A stretch of 64,000 nt of DNA from Marinobacter litoralis (GTDB taxonomy: Bacteria; Pseudomonadota; Gammaproteobacteria; Pseudomonadales; Oleiphilaceae). Below, piece after piece: positions 19,409 to 28,562 of this stretch (positions are counted from its first letter, which is position 1; each line of letters begins with the position of its first letter). The notes beneath the pieces were generated by a model, which was given only the letters and a program-made list of their open reading frames with translations, was not told the DNA's origin and did no database searches. Where the stretch lies: NCBI RefSeq assembly GCF_016427555.1, contig NZ_JAELVS010000005.1, positions 62,001-126,000 of the forward strand, given 5' to 3'. A program made the translations under genes and the position numbers.

Positions 19409-22009
19409 TTAGGCTGGTTGTGGCTGCGCCTCTTCTTTCGCCTTTCGCCTGAGCTGGCCGTAAGCCACAAACCCTAGCAACAAGAGAGCCGGAATGAACA
19501 TCAGCTCCCTCGGCGGCCGTTCCAGCTTCGCCTGAACCGCCTCAATGGTCCAGCCAAACTGGATACCTGCTTTCTCCGCAGGGCTACCGAAGTTGACGAA
19601 GTCCACCGCCAGTGCGCCATCAAACTCTGACACTTCAAGGCCAGCAGCAGCCAAACGCTCGGCGGCAGTTTCACCGGCCGGCATATCGAGCTGCACGTAA
19701 GTGGTTACGTCGCTGCCATCGAGAGACATTCCGGACACCCTGAAGACAACGCTTTCGTCTTTAGGTGCCGTTTCAACGTATTCCATAATCGCAGCGCCCT
19801 GCACCTCTTCGTGGGGCGGGTAGACCATATCCCAGAAGAATCCCGGGCGGAACAGCGCAAAGGTGATCAGCAACAGCGCGATCGTCTCCCACCAACGGGT
19901 GCGAGTGAACCAGAAGCCTTGTGTGGCCGCCGAGAACACCAGCATTGCCGTGACCGCGCTGGCGATCGTGACCAACAGATCAAACCACCCGGTCAGACCA
20001 ATCAGCAGCAGCTGCGTATTGAAAATGAACATGAAGGGCAAGATCGCGGTACGGATATCGTAGGTGAAGCCCTGCACACCCGTACGGATCGGATCTGCTC
20101 CGGATATGGCAGCCGCCGCATAGGCGGCCAGCCCCACGGGCGGCGTATCATCCGCCAGTATCCCGAAGTAGAACACGAATAGATGCACCGCAATGAGCGG
20201 CACCAACAGGCCGTTCTGGGCCCCCAGTGTGACAATAACCGGCGCCATCAAGGTAGACACAACAATATAGTTGGCCGTGGTTGGCAGCCCCATGCCCAGC
20301 ACAAGACTGATCAATGCCGTGAATATCAGCATCAGCAGCAGGTTACCGCCCGACAAGAACTCCACGAACTGAGTCATCACCAGCCCGATGCCCGTCAGCG
20401 TGACCGTACCGACCACGATACCCGCAGTAGCCGTTGCCACACCAATGCCGACCATGTTTCGTCCGCCGGTGGCCAGGGAGTGGAAGAGATCTGATATACC
20501 ACCAACGAACTCGCCCATCAGGCCGCCGTGCTTGCGGAAGAAAGCCTTCAACGGACGCTGGGTTATGACGATAAAGATCATGAACAAGGTTGCCCAGAAA
20601 GCAGACAGCTGCGGCGAGAAACGCTCAACCGTCAGGCACCAAACCAGCACGACAACCGGCAGTAGATAATACAAACCGGTCTTGACCGTTGGCCCCACTT
20701 CCGGAAGTTTCCCCATATCCTCATCCGGATCATCCACCTCCAGCTCGGGGAACCTGGTCGCATAACCAATAAGGGCAATGTAACTCAGCAGCAAAGCACC
20801 GCCTAACACCCATATCGCTGCGGCACCGAGGTATTCCTTAGTCCAACCAATGCCGTAGTACACTACCGCCGTCAATGCGAACAGACCGAGCAAAACCACC
20901 ACCCAGTTCAGCATGCGCTGCGCCAGCGTTGGGCGATTCAAGCGCTCGATGCCCTGCATTTTCAACTTACAGGCCTCAAGATGCACGATGTAGATCAGGG
21001 CAACGTAAGAGATCATCGCCGGCAAGATGGCGTGCTTTATAACCTCCAGGTAGGAGATCCCGACGTACTCCACCATGAGAAAGGCGGCCGCCCCCATGAT
21101 TGGCGGCGTCAACTGGCCGTTTGTGGAGGCAGCTACTTCAACAGCACCGGCTTTGGTAGCAGGGAAACCAACACGTTTCATCAAAGGAATGGTAAAGGTA
21201 CCCGTAGTCACCACGTTGGCGATTGATGAACCGGAAATAACACCGCTCAGACCACTGGAAACCACGGCCGCCTTGGCAGGCCCGCCTTTCATGTGGCCAA
21301 GCATGGCGTAGGCGACTTTAATAAAGTAATTACCTGCCCCTGCACGCTCCAGCAATGCGCCGAAGAGTACAAACAGGAAAACGAAACTGGTGGAAACACC
21401 CAAGGCAACACCGAAAACGCCTTCGGTGCCCAGCCATTGATGAGAGGCCAGCTTGTTAAGGCTCACACCTTTATGCGAGATCACATCGGGCATGTAGGGG
21501 CCCGCCAGCGAGTATCCAATAAACACCGCGGCGACAACTGTTAACGGAAGCCCGAGCGCCCGACGCGTCGCCTCCAAGAGCAATACCAAACCAACCAGCG
21601 CAACCCAGAGATCCTGAGTAATCGGTGCACCGGGACGCTGGGCTAGTTGGTCATAGAAAACGTAAAGATAAGACGCTGAAGCCGCAGCGGCCGCTGCCAG
21701 AATCCAATCGTAGATGGGCACTTTGGTGGTGTGCACGCCCTTGAACATGGGAAACGCAGAAAAAGCCAAAAACACCGCAAACGCCAAATGGATCGAACGG
21801 GCTTCTGTGGAGTTGAAGATGCCGAAATTCAGAATAAACGGAAGTGGTGACGCAATCCAAAGCTGAAACAAAGACCAGCACACTGGAATAACGAAAAGGA
21901 TTGCAGCCGCAGGCCCGACAAGCGCCCTGCCCCCGGTTTCCGTCTGTAATACCTGTTCGACTTTGGCAGCATCCACACTCGCGCCGGAACCGGAGTCATT
22001 CTTTGTCAT
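19409..22009 (-). CDS. TRAP transporter fused permease (4TM/12TM), TAXI type, with C-terminal DUF3394
   Basis: 866-residue inner-membrane protein in which the small (DctQ-like) and large (DctM-like) TRAP subunits are fused, as is usual when the receptor is a TAXI protein. Many hydrophobic segments are present, with the large-subunit motif GLSGVISGSSIANVVTTG near residue 253 and a related GMGLPTTANYIV motif near 575. The last ~130 residues form a soluble DUF3394 domain and a final membrane helix. It works with the TAXI receptor gene 79 nt upstream. The substrate is unknown; TAXI systems are often linked to glutamate or other organic acids. Confidence 0.93.
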   Translation of the reverse strand: MTKNDSGSGASVDAAKVEQVLQTETGGRALVGPAAAILFVIPVCWSLFQLWIASPLPFILNFGIFNSTEARSIHLAFAVFLAFSAFPMFKGVHTTKVPIYDWILAAAAAASASYLYVFYDQLAQRPGAPITQDLWVALVGLVLLLEATRRALGLPLTVVAAVFIGYSLAGPYMPDVISHKGVSLNKLASHQWLGTEGVFGVALGVSTSFVFLFVLFGALLERAGAGNYFIKVAYAMLGHMKGGPAKAAVVSSGLSGVISGSSIANVVTTGTFTIPLMKRVGFPATKAGAVEVAASTNGQLTPPIMGAAAFLMVEYVGISYLEVIKHAILPAMISYVALIYIVHLEACKLKMQGIERLNRPTLAQRMLNWVVVLLGLFALTAVVYYGIGWTKEYLGAAAIWVLGGALLLSYIALIGYATRFPELEVDDPDEDMGKLPEVGPTVKTGLYYLLPVVVLVWCLTVERFSPQLSAFWATLFMIFIVITQRPLKAFFRKHGGLMGEFVGGISDLFHSLATGGRNMVGIGVATATAGIVVGTVTLTGIGLVMTQFVEFLSGGNLLLMLIFTALISLVLGMGLPTTANYIVVSTLMAPVIVTLGAQNGLLVPLIAVHLFVFYFGILADDTPPVGLAAYAAAAISGADPIRTGVQGFTYDIRTAILPFMFIFNTQLLLIGLTGWFDLLVTIASAVTAMLVFSAATQGFWFTRTRWWETIALLLITFALFRPGFFWDMVYPPHEEVQGAAIMEYVETAPKDESVVFRVSGMSLDGSDVTTYVQLDMPAGETAAERLAAAGLEVSEFDGALAVDFVNFGSPAEKAGIQFGWTIEAVQAKLERPPRELMFIPALLLLGFVAYGQLRRKAKEEAQPQPA

Positions 22010-22050
22010 TGAATGTACCTGTGATGTGTAGATAACTTGATGGGAAATTC

Positions 22051-22071
22051 AGGGCGAGCACAGCTCGCCCT
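22051..22071 (-). promoter_or_regulatory. Intercistronic hairpin between receptor and permease genes
   Basis: A perfect 9-bp stem (AGGGCGAGC / GCTCGCCCT) with a 3-nt loop lies 17 nt after the receptor stop. No T-run follows on the minus strand, so it is more likely an RNA-stabilising or partial-termination element that raises receptor over permease expression. Confidence 0.55.
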
Positions 22072-22088
22072 GATGCGTGCACGGCCTG

Positions 22089-23072
22089 TTAGTCGATCAG
22101 GCCGGCTTCACGGTAGTACTTTGCAGCACCTGGGTGCAGAGGCGCACTCAGAGCATCAGCAACCATTTCTTCCTTCTTCAGGTTGCCAAACGCTGGGTGC
22201 AAACGCTTAAAGCTGTCGAAGTTCTCGAACACCGCTTTGACAACCGCGTACACAACATCATCGGGCACATCAGTGGAGGAAACGAATGTCGCCGCCACAC
22301 CAAAGGTGGTTACATCTGCATCGGTTCCGCGGTACATACCACCCGGGATGGTTGCTTGACGGTAGTACGGATTATCAGCGATCAGCTTCTGGCTGGCCTT
22401 GTTGTCTACGTTGACAACAACGCTGTCACAAGAGGTGGTGGCTTCTTTGATAGCACCAGAGGGGTGACCAACGGTATAGAAGAACGCGTCGATGTTGCCA
22501 TCGCAAAGTGCTTGCGACTGCTCGGCAGCTTTGATTTCTGCAGCCAGAGAGAACTTGTCCATACCCCAGCCCATAGCGTCCATCAACACTTCAGCCGTTG
22601 CACGCTGGCCTGAGCCCGGGTTACCGACCGACACACGCTTGCCTTCCAGATCTTCAAAGTTTTTGATGCCGGAGCCTTTGCTGGCGATTACAGTAAACGG
22701 TTCTGGATGCAGAGAGAAAACCGCACGCAGTTTTTCGTCCTTACCGGAATCCTCAAACTGGCTGGTTCCGTTGTAAGCGTGATACTGCCAGTCAGACTGG
22801 GCCACAGCCAAATCCAGCTCGCCTGCGCGGATCGCGTTCAGGTTGTATACCGAGCCACCGGTACTCTCCACTGAACAGCGGATACCGTGTTCTTTGCGGT
22901 CCATGTTAACCAAACGACAAATTGCACCACCTGCCGGGTAATAAACACCTGTTACACCACCGGTACCGATCGTCACAAAACGCTGGTCCTGGGCTGAAAC
23001 AGAAGTGGATGCTGCGCCAAGGCTAACAGCTGCAGCGACGGCCATTGCGGACGCTTTAAGTTTCAGTGTCAT
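22089..23072 (-). CDS. TAXI-family TRAP transporter solute-binding protein
   Basis: 327-residue periplasmic receptor. Residues 1-27 are a Sec signal peptide ending VSAQ. The [20 protein letters not shown] motif at about residues 34-53 defines the TAXI family and contains its TxxG-like ligand loop. [14 protein letters not shown] near residue 150 is also typical. GGAAGAG lies before the ATG. It is the first gene of the receptor-permease operon; the 186-nt gap to the next gene holds its promoter and the terminator of the upstream RND operon. Confidence 0.93.
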   Translation of the reverse strand: MTLKLKASAMAVAAAVSLGAASTSVSAQDQRFVTIGTGGVTGVYYPAGGAICRLVNMDRKEHGIRCSVESTGGSVYNLNAIRAGELDLAVAQSDWQYHAYNGTSQFEDSGKDEKLRAVFSLHPEPFTVIASKGSGIKNFEDLEGKRVSVGNPGSGQRATAEVLMDAMGWGMDKFSLAAEIKAAEQSQALCDGNIDAFFYTVGHPSGAIKEATTSCDSVVVNVDNKASQKLIADNPYYRQATIPGGMYRGTDADVTTFGVAATFVSSTDVPDDVVYAVVKAVFENFDSFKRLHPAFGNLKKEEMVADALSAPLHPGAAKYYREAGLID

Positions 23073-23212
23073 GTGTACTCTTCCCTTTTTCAGTCATTAT
23101 TGTCACTCGCCCACTCAGTCCATGGGCAAATCTTTCGCTCGAATTAAAACATAGAACACATCAGGCAATAAATAAAGGAACGATTGTGCCGCTAAACAGC
23201 TGAACAGAAAAC

Positions 23213-23240
23213 AAAAAAAGCCCGCAGATGCGGGCTTTTT
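23213..23240. terminator. Bidirectional intrinsic terminator after the RND transporter gene
   Basis: A stem GCCCGCA / TGCGGGC (23220-23226 with 23229-23235) is flanked by seven A and five T. It lies 18 nt after the stop of the minus-strand RND gene. Confidence 0.9.
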
Positions 23241-23258
23241 CATAGTTACTGACGGTTA

Positions 23259-25649
23259 TCAGGATTTGGCCGCAGTTCTTGCCTTGGCCAACATCTTGTC
23301 TGGCCGCAACAGGAACCGTGCCAATGCTGGCAACAACCAGATAGCCCCCACCATATTCCACAAGAACATGAAGAACAGTAGGAAGCCCATATCCGCCTGG
23401 AATTTGATCGGCGAGAAGATCCAGGTCACCACACCAAGCCCCAGCGTTACGCCGGTAAAGATAACGGCCTTACCTGTTGAACGCAGTGTTTCGTAATAAG
23501 CCTCTTGCAGAGGTTTGCCTTCTAACAGGAAGTGCTCCAGCTTGCTGTAGATGTAGATACCGTAGTCAACACCGATCCCCACACCCAGCGCAATAACCGG
23601 CAGGGTTGCCACTTTGATGCCGATACCGGACATCGCCATGATGGCCTCACACAGAATCGAGGTCAGCCCCAACGGAATCACGATACACGCAACTGCACGC
23701 AGCGAGCGGAACGTCAGGAAGCACAGTAAACTCACAACGCTGTATACCAGCAGGAGCATGATGTCCTTGGCGCCGGAAATCACTTCGTTAGTCGCCGCCT
23801 CGATACCCGCGTTACCAGCCGCCAGCAAGAACGTATGCTCTTCGTTGCTGTTCGCCTGGGCGAATGCCTCTGTTCTTTCGATAACGGTCTGCAGAGTTTC
23901 TGCTTTGTGGTCTTCCAGGAACACCAGCACCGGAGTCAGATCACAGCTTGTGTTGATCAAGCCCGAAGGTGCATCACGGATGGACGCGTTGATGATGGTC
24001 TGGTTACGAGAAATCTCGAACCACTTCCAGTTACCTTCGTTAAGTGCCTTGGTCACCAACTTGGACACGTCGGCCAGCGATACAGAACCCTGAACGCCCG
24101 GCGTGTTCTGCAGCTCCCACTGAAGGCTATCCATCGCCCGAAGCACGTTGTACTGGGTACACTGTTCTTCAGGCGTTTTCACCATAACAACCAATACGTC
24201 GGCACTGGTGGAATAATTATCGATAATGAAAGCATTATCTTTGTTGTAACGGGAGTCCGCTCGCAACTCTGGCGCACCCTGGTCAAGGTCACCGATTTTC
24301 AGGTCTTGCTTGTAATACATACCCAAGCCAAGGCCGATTACCGCAATCAACAAGGAAATAGGCGCCACACCCGGGTGTGAGAAGTAGGACATAACGCGCC
24401 ATTTTCGATCCTGCTTTTCACCATGATTCTGAACGTGACGCACGCCGCCCTTGGAAATGCCAATGTAAGACATAATCAGAACGTGCAACACCAGGTTCGT
24501 GACGATCACGAAGGCGACACCCAAGCCGGCAGCCACTGCCAGATCGCGGATAACGTCGATTTCGATAAACACCAGGGTCAGGAAGCCCATGGCATCTGAA
24601 ATCAGCGCCAGCATGCCCGGGATATACAGCGCACGAAAAGCCAGGCGGGCAGACGTTACGGCATCGAAGCCTTTCGCTGATTCAACCGCCATGGCGTTAA
24701 CAATCTGAACGCCGTGACTGATACCAATAGCAAATACCAGGAAAGGCACCAGTACTGAGTAGGGATCCAGGCCATACCCGAGCAACCTGAGCGCACCCAA
24801 CTGCCAGAACACCGCAATGATCGAGGTAAACACCGGCACCAAAGTTCCAGCGATGCAGCGCGAGTACCAGAACAGCAGCAGCGTGGTTAGCAAAATGGTA
24901 ATGCCCGCGAACCAGGCAATAGAGCCGATGCCTTCAATCAAATCTCCCACTTTCTTGGCAAAGCCGACGATGTGGATGCTGATTTCAGGATTCTGGCCTT
25001 CATATTTGTTCCGGATTTTTTCTTCCAGCTGACGAGAAAACTCCGCGTAATCCAACGCTTCGCCGGTTTCCGGGTTTTTCTCGTACAGTGGCGCGTAAAC
25101 AACCGTCGACTGGAAATTATCCGAGATCAGGCGACCCACTTCGTTCGAACGCAGAACGTTCTGACGTAACTGCTCGAGGCTCTCACGCGATCCGTCGTAG
25201 TTGTCCGGAATAACCGTGCCGCCCTGGAAACCTTGTTCGGTCACTTCCACCCATCGAACGTTAGACGTCCACAGCGATTTCAACCCGGAACGATCCACAC
25301 CATTGAGATAAAACATCTCATCGGTGATCTGCTTCAGGGTTTCCATGTATTCGGGATCAAAAATATCTCCGTCTTCAACCGCTACGGCGATACGGACGAA
25401 GTTACCCAGATTTTCCAGGTCATCCCGATGGTCGAGCATGTTGACGATGTACGGATGCTCCAGCGGAATCATCCGCTCAAAGCTGGCATCCGGCTGGATC
25501 TTGGCAGCGTTATAGCCAAGAAACAGTGTCAGCACGAGAAATCCGAACAAAATCAAAGCCCGGTTGTTAAATATCAAACGCTCAAGAAACGGTTCCGCTT
25601 TTGGCGTTGTCAGGTAATGTTCACCCCTGTCATGCATCGGGTCAGACAT
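23259..25649 (-). CDS. RND/MMPL-family transporter (HAE3-like)
   Basis: 796-residue RND-superfamily transporter with two halves, each with one membrane helix, a periplasmic domain and five further helices. SSD/MMPL-type membrane cores are visible around 230-400 (LVPFLVFAIGISHGVQIVN) and 630-770 (VIALGVGIGVDYGIYIYSKL), with conserved Asp/His in helix 4. Family members move hydrophobic compounds. It is the last gene of an operon with DUF1329 and BNR-propeller genes, a set often seen in hydrocarbon- and sterol-using proteobacteria. The cargo here is unknown. Confidence 0.88.
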   Translation of the reverse strand: MSDPMHDRGEHYLTTPKAEPFLERLIFNNRALILFGFLVLTLFLGYNAAKIQPDASFERMIPLEHPYIVNMLDHRDDLENLGNFVRIAVAVEDGDIFDPEYMETLKQITDEMFYLNGVDRSGLKSLWTSNVRWVEVTEQGFQGGTVIPDNYDGSRESLEQLRQNVLRSNEVGRLISDNFQSTVVYAPLYEKNPETGEALDYAEFSRQLEEKIRNKYEGQNPEISIHIVGFAKKVGDLIEGIGSIAWFAGITILLTTLLLFWYSRCIAGTLVPVFTSIIAVFWQLGALRLLGYGLDPYSVLVPFLVFAIGISHGVQIVNAMAVESAKGFDAVTSARLAFRALYIPGMLALISDAMGFLTLVFIEIDVIRDLAVAAGLGVAFVIVTNLVLHVLIMSYIGISKGGVRHVQNHGEKQDRKWRVMSYFSHPGVAPISLLIAVIGLGLGMYYKQDLKIGDLDQGAPELRADSRYNKDNAFIIDNYSTSADVLVVMVKTPEEQCTQYNVLRAMDSLQWELQNTPGVQGSVSLADVSKLVTKALNEGNWKWFEISRNQTIINASIRDAPSGLINTSCDLTPVLVFLEDHKAETLQTVIERTEAFAQANSNEEHTFLLAAGNAGIEAATNEVISGAKDIMLLLVYSVVSLLCFLTFRSLRAVACIVIPLGLTSILCEAIMAMSGIGIKVATLPVIALGVGIGVDYGIYIYSKLEHFLLEGKPLQEAYYETLRSTGKAVIFTGVTLGLGVVTWIFSPIKFQADMGFLLFFMFLWNMVGAIWLLPALARFLLRPDKMLAKARTAAKS

Positions 25650-25694
25650 TAATAAGCCCTCTATCCTTTATTCCGTTGATGCCACACCAGGGCG

Positions 25695-26843
25695 TTATTT
25701 AAGGTTCTTACCGCGAGAATCGGTGAATTTCACTCCACCCTCACCGACCAGCAAAAGATTGGTTTCCGACAGCGGAACGGCCCCCATCACACTCCCGCGA
25801 TCATTGCGGAAATATGCGCTGAACGTCTCACCACCATCTACGCTCATCAAAACTGCGCCGCTGTTCCCCACCAGCGTAATGCGACCATCTTCAGTCACAA
25901 TCGCATTATTCAACGTGGTATTACCCTCATTCGGGACGATGGTCCAACTGCGCCCCAGATCATTTGAGAAAATCGTGGTTCCGCGCAGACCGAATGCCAG
26001 AATTTCATTGGCACTACCAGTGCCCGTTACACCAAACAGCGAGCCTGGATAGGGACTTTCGCGACGTTCCCAAGTGTCACCGTTGTCGACGGAAACATGA
26101 ATCTGTCCCGCCTCACCGACAAGCACCAAGGCACCACCGTCGATCCGGTCAATACTGTTGTAATGGAAGTTTTGAGCGTTATCGATGTACGGCGACCAGT
26201 CTTGCCAGGATTCGCCGCCGTCCTGAGTTCGCAAAATCATTCCGTAGGCACCAACTGCAAAACCGTGCTTATCGTTCTCGAACCAAACATCGAGTAGCGG
26301 GTTAACCGGCCCTACTTCCATATCGGCTTCCGCGTTTTCAAGCGCAAAAACCAAATCATCCAACGCCCACTCAAGATCGTCTTTCTGATCTTCAGGGGCC
26401 TGCTCGATGGTCTCTTCCATCTCAGCTATCTGCGCTTTCTTGCTTTCGATGGTCAGCGCGGCTGCTTTCAGCCCATCAAACTGCAGAACCCAGTTCTCGC
26501 CCGCATCCGAAGAATGCAACAGAACACCACTGTGCCCGACAGCCCAGCCGTGGTTTTCGGTGCCGAAATCCAAAGCTGTCAGTGTGACCGACACTGGCAC
26601 TTCGGCCTGTGCCCAGCTTTCACCCTCGTTATCGGAATAAATAATGTGCCCGCGCTCACCAACCGCAACAATACGATCCCCGGTGCGGGTTACATCATTC
26701 AGCAACGACTCGGGGGCCAATTCTGTATCCCGCGCGGGAATATCAATGATATCTTTAAGCGCAAACGCCGAGGGTGCCGCAAATGCCATGGAGAGGCCGA
26801 TACAGGCAGAACCCAGTGTCGCGCACTTGAATCTATTAGCCAT
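25695..26843 (-). CDS. YCF48/HCF136-like BNR-repeat propeller protein, exported
   Basis: 382-residue protein with a signal peptide (about residues 1-28, ending SAFA) and repeated BNR/Asp-box motifs (SDNEGESW, SSDAGENW, TQDGGESWQDW, SVDNGDTW, SNDLGRSW, SVDGGETF), giving a beta-propeller like the photosystem II assembly factor YCF48. An acidic helical segment (about residues 125-178) interrupts the propeller. Such proteins accompany MMPL transporters and DUF1329 proteins; the likely role is a periplasmic partner of the transporter (inference). No strong ribosome-binding site is visible. Confidence 0.85.
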   Translation of the reverse strand: MANRFKCATLGSACIGLSMAFAAPSAFALKDIIDIPARDTELAPESLLNDVTRTGDRIVAVGERGHIIYSDNEGESWAQAEVPVSVTLTALDFGTENHGWAVGHSGVLLHSSDAGENWVLQFDGLKAAALTIESKKAQIAEMEETIEQAPEDQKDDLEWALDDLVFALENAEADMEVGPVNPLLDVWFENDKHGFAVGAYGMILRTQDGGESWQDWSPYIDNAQNFHYNSIDRIDGGALVLVGEAGQIHVSVDNGDTWERRESPYPGSLFGVTGTGSANEILAFGLRGTTIFSNDLGRSWTIVPNEGNTTLNNAIVTEDGRITLVGNSGAVLMSVDGGETFSAYFRNDRGSVMGAVPLSETNLLLVGEGGVKFTDSRGKNLK

Positions 26844-26902
26844 TCAGATTGCCTTTACGTTGATTGAATCATGAAACTGTTGCCGCAGATGCCGCCAGCA
26901 AG

Positions 26903-26924
26903 CCGGCAGCCCTCGCTGCCGGCC
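26903..26924 (-). promoter_or_regulatory. Intercistronic hairpin between DUF1329 and BNR genes
   Basis: A perfect 8-bp stem (GCCGGCAG / CTGCCGGC, 26903-26910 with 26917-26924) lies in the 130-nt spacer. The minus direction has no T-tract after it, so it is probably an mRNA-processing or stability element rather than a terminator. Confidence 0.45.
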
Positions 26925-26973
26925 TTAGTCTTATTTTTGAACTCAGCGACACACTAATCGGGTCCCTTGAAAC

Positions 26974-28362
26974 CTATCGAACACTGCGTCTACGCAGGGA
27001 CGACGGTGAGAAATATCGCTTGTTAGGAATATCATCGCTGAACACCCGTGTATTCGGCTCTTCCGTATCCAAACCCAGCACGTGATAGCGGCGAGCCTGA
27101 AGGTCGTGATAGACATCCAGAACCGTCCAAACCCCCGGTAAATCATAGTAGTTTTTGAGGATACCCATGGTCACGCGCCACAGTTCGCCCCGACCGTCGT
27201 ATTGGTCAAGCAGAACCGTATTCCAGCTGTCGGCATCGACATAGAAACGGCGTTTGCCATAAATGTGACGCTCGCCTTCTTTCAGGTTAGCTTCCACAAC
27301 GTGCACCCGATGCAGTTCCCAACGGGTCAGATCTGGGTTCAGGTGGGTTTTTCCGAGAATTTCGGAATAAGGCGTACCCTTCTCGCCAATTCGATAGTTG
27401 TTGTAGGGGATATAGATCTCTTTAAGGCCTTCGTATTTCCAGGTGTAGCGATCCATGGCGCCGTTAAAGATATCGGTATCATCGGCCGTACGCAGGTTGT
27501 CGGCTGCGGCGATGGGTGAGTCATAGCCCAGGTTGGGCGCTCGGCGAACCCGCCGCTGACCGGCGTTATACCCCCAGCCATTTCGCGGGTTAATTATCTG
27601 GTTCAGGGTTTCATGAACCAGAATCGCACCACCGGCCAGACGCGGAGGCGATTGGGTGAAGCTCAGGTAGTAGAAAATAACGTTATCAAGATCCTTTTCA
27701 CTACCTTCAGGATTATAGAAGTTAAAGAACGCTTCTTGCTGGGATGTCACCAGACCATAAGTACCGTTGGTTTGCACAGCCACTTCGCTGCTGCGGCGAG
27801 TGATGCTGATACCGCGCCAGCGAGTCAGGTGGTTCCAGATAACCTGCCAGGCTTTTTCTTCGTTAGACCCATGCAAAATCGGGAAAGGGTAACCGCCGTA
27901 GGCACCTTTCAGCCCCTCTGCTTCGCCTACGATTCGAGCTTTGGTCGCATTCTTCTTTGTGTTTTCTGCAACCCAGTCTGGCACAGCGTGCGTACGCCGG
28001 GACTGGTACACAGGAATTCTGAAGGTAGTCGGATAGGCTTCCAGCATGGCTTTGACGCCATCGGTCAAATGCTCGCTGTACTGATCCATATTGGAGGCAT
28101 TAATCTCGAACAGAACCTCGTCGTCCGGAAATGGATCAATGTGATGCTGCCCGCTGCCTTCGTAGCCGGCTGGTGCTTCAGTCAAGCCCCCGGTCCACGC
28201 CGGAATCGTACCAGCCTCATTACCGGCCTTAACCGATCCGAACGGTGTGAGATCATTGCCAAGACGTGCGGCCTGGCTCGAAGAGACGGCAGCCGTAACC
28301 GGTGACGCGGCAAATGACAGAGCCAGCAGCCCGCCAAGCCATAGATTCTTCTTATATTTCAT
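26974..28362 (-). CDS. DUF1329 domain-containing exported protein (outer-membrane lipoprotein-sorting-like fold)
   Basis: 462-residue protein with a signal peptide (residues about 1-24, ending VTAA) and then the DUF1329 domain over most of its length (LTPFGSVKAGNEAGTIPAW at the start of the mature part). DUF1329 is thought to have a LolA/LolB-like lipid-binding fold. It opens the operon with the BNR propeller and RND transporter. In related loci a DUF1302 outer-membrane protein is the fourth member; none is seen here. AAGGTT lies before the ATG. Function is probably transfer of a hydrophobic molecule through the envelope (inference). Confidence 0.88.
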   Translation of the reverse strand: MKYKKNLWLGGLLALSFAASPVTAAVSSSQAARLGNDLTPFGSVKAGNEAGTIPAWTGGLTEAPAGYEGSGQHHIDPFPDDEVLFEINASNMDQYSEHLTDGVKAMLEAYPTTFRIPVYQSRRTHAVPDWVAENTKKNATKARIVGEAEGLKGAYGGYPFPILHGSNEEKAWQVIWNHLTRWRGISITRRSSEVAVQTNGTYGLVTSQQEAFFNFYNPEGSEKDLDNVIFYYLSFTQSPPRLAGGAILVHETLNQIINPRNGWGYNAGQRRVRRAPNLGYDSPIAAADNLRTADDTDIFNGAMDRYTWKYEGLKEIYIPYNNYRIGEKGTPYSEILGKTHLNPDLTRWELHRVHVVEANLKEGERHIYGKRRFYVDADSWNTVLLDQYDGRGELWRVTMGILKNYYDLPGVWTVLDVYHDLQARRYHVLGLDTEEPNTRVFSDDIPNKRYFSPSSLRRRSVR

Positions 28363-28505
28363 TGTGTAACCTTAAAGTGTCTGAAAGCCTCTAACGGGCC
28401 ATCTTGTTATTGTCTGATACTACTCAAACTTTCTTTCAGGTTAGTCGATCGAGCAACAAAGTCTATCGACCAAAAGTGCGATTTTGTATCTACAACAGCC
28501 CGCCA

Positions 28506-28538
28506 CCGTTGGCTCCCCCCCCTACACGGAACCAACGG
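28506..28538 (-). promoter_or_regulatory. Hairpin with C-tract loop between pepN and the DUF1329 operon
   Basis: A 10-pair stem with one mismatch (28506-28516 with 28528-28538) encloses a loop rich in C; the + strand has a run of eight C at 28515-28522. No T-tract follows on either strand. It lies 25 nt after the pepN stop. The rest of the 200-nt spacer should contain the promoter of the DUF1329 operon, which I could not assign. Confidence 0.35.
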
Positions 28539-28562
28539 CGTCTGGGTTCCATTTTATCGGCA

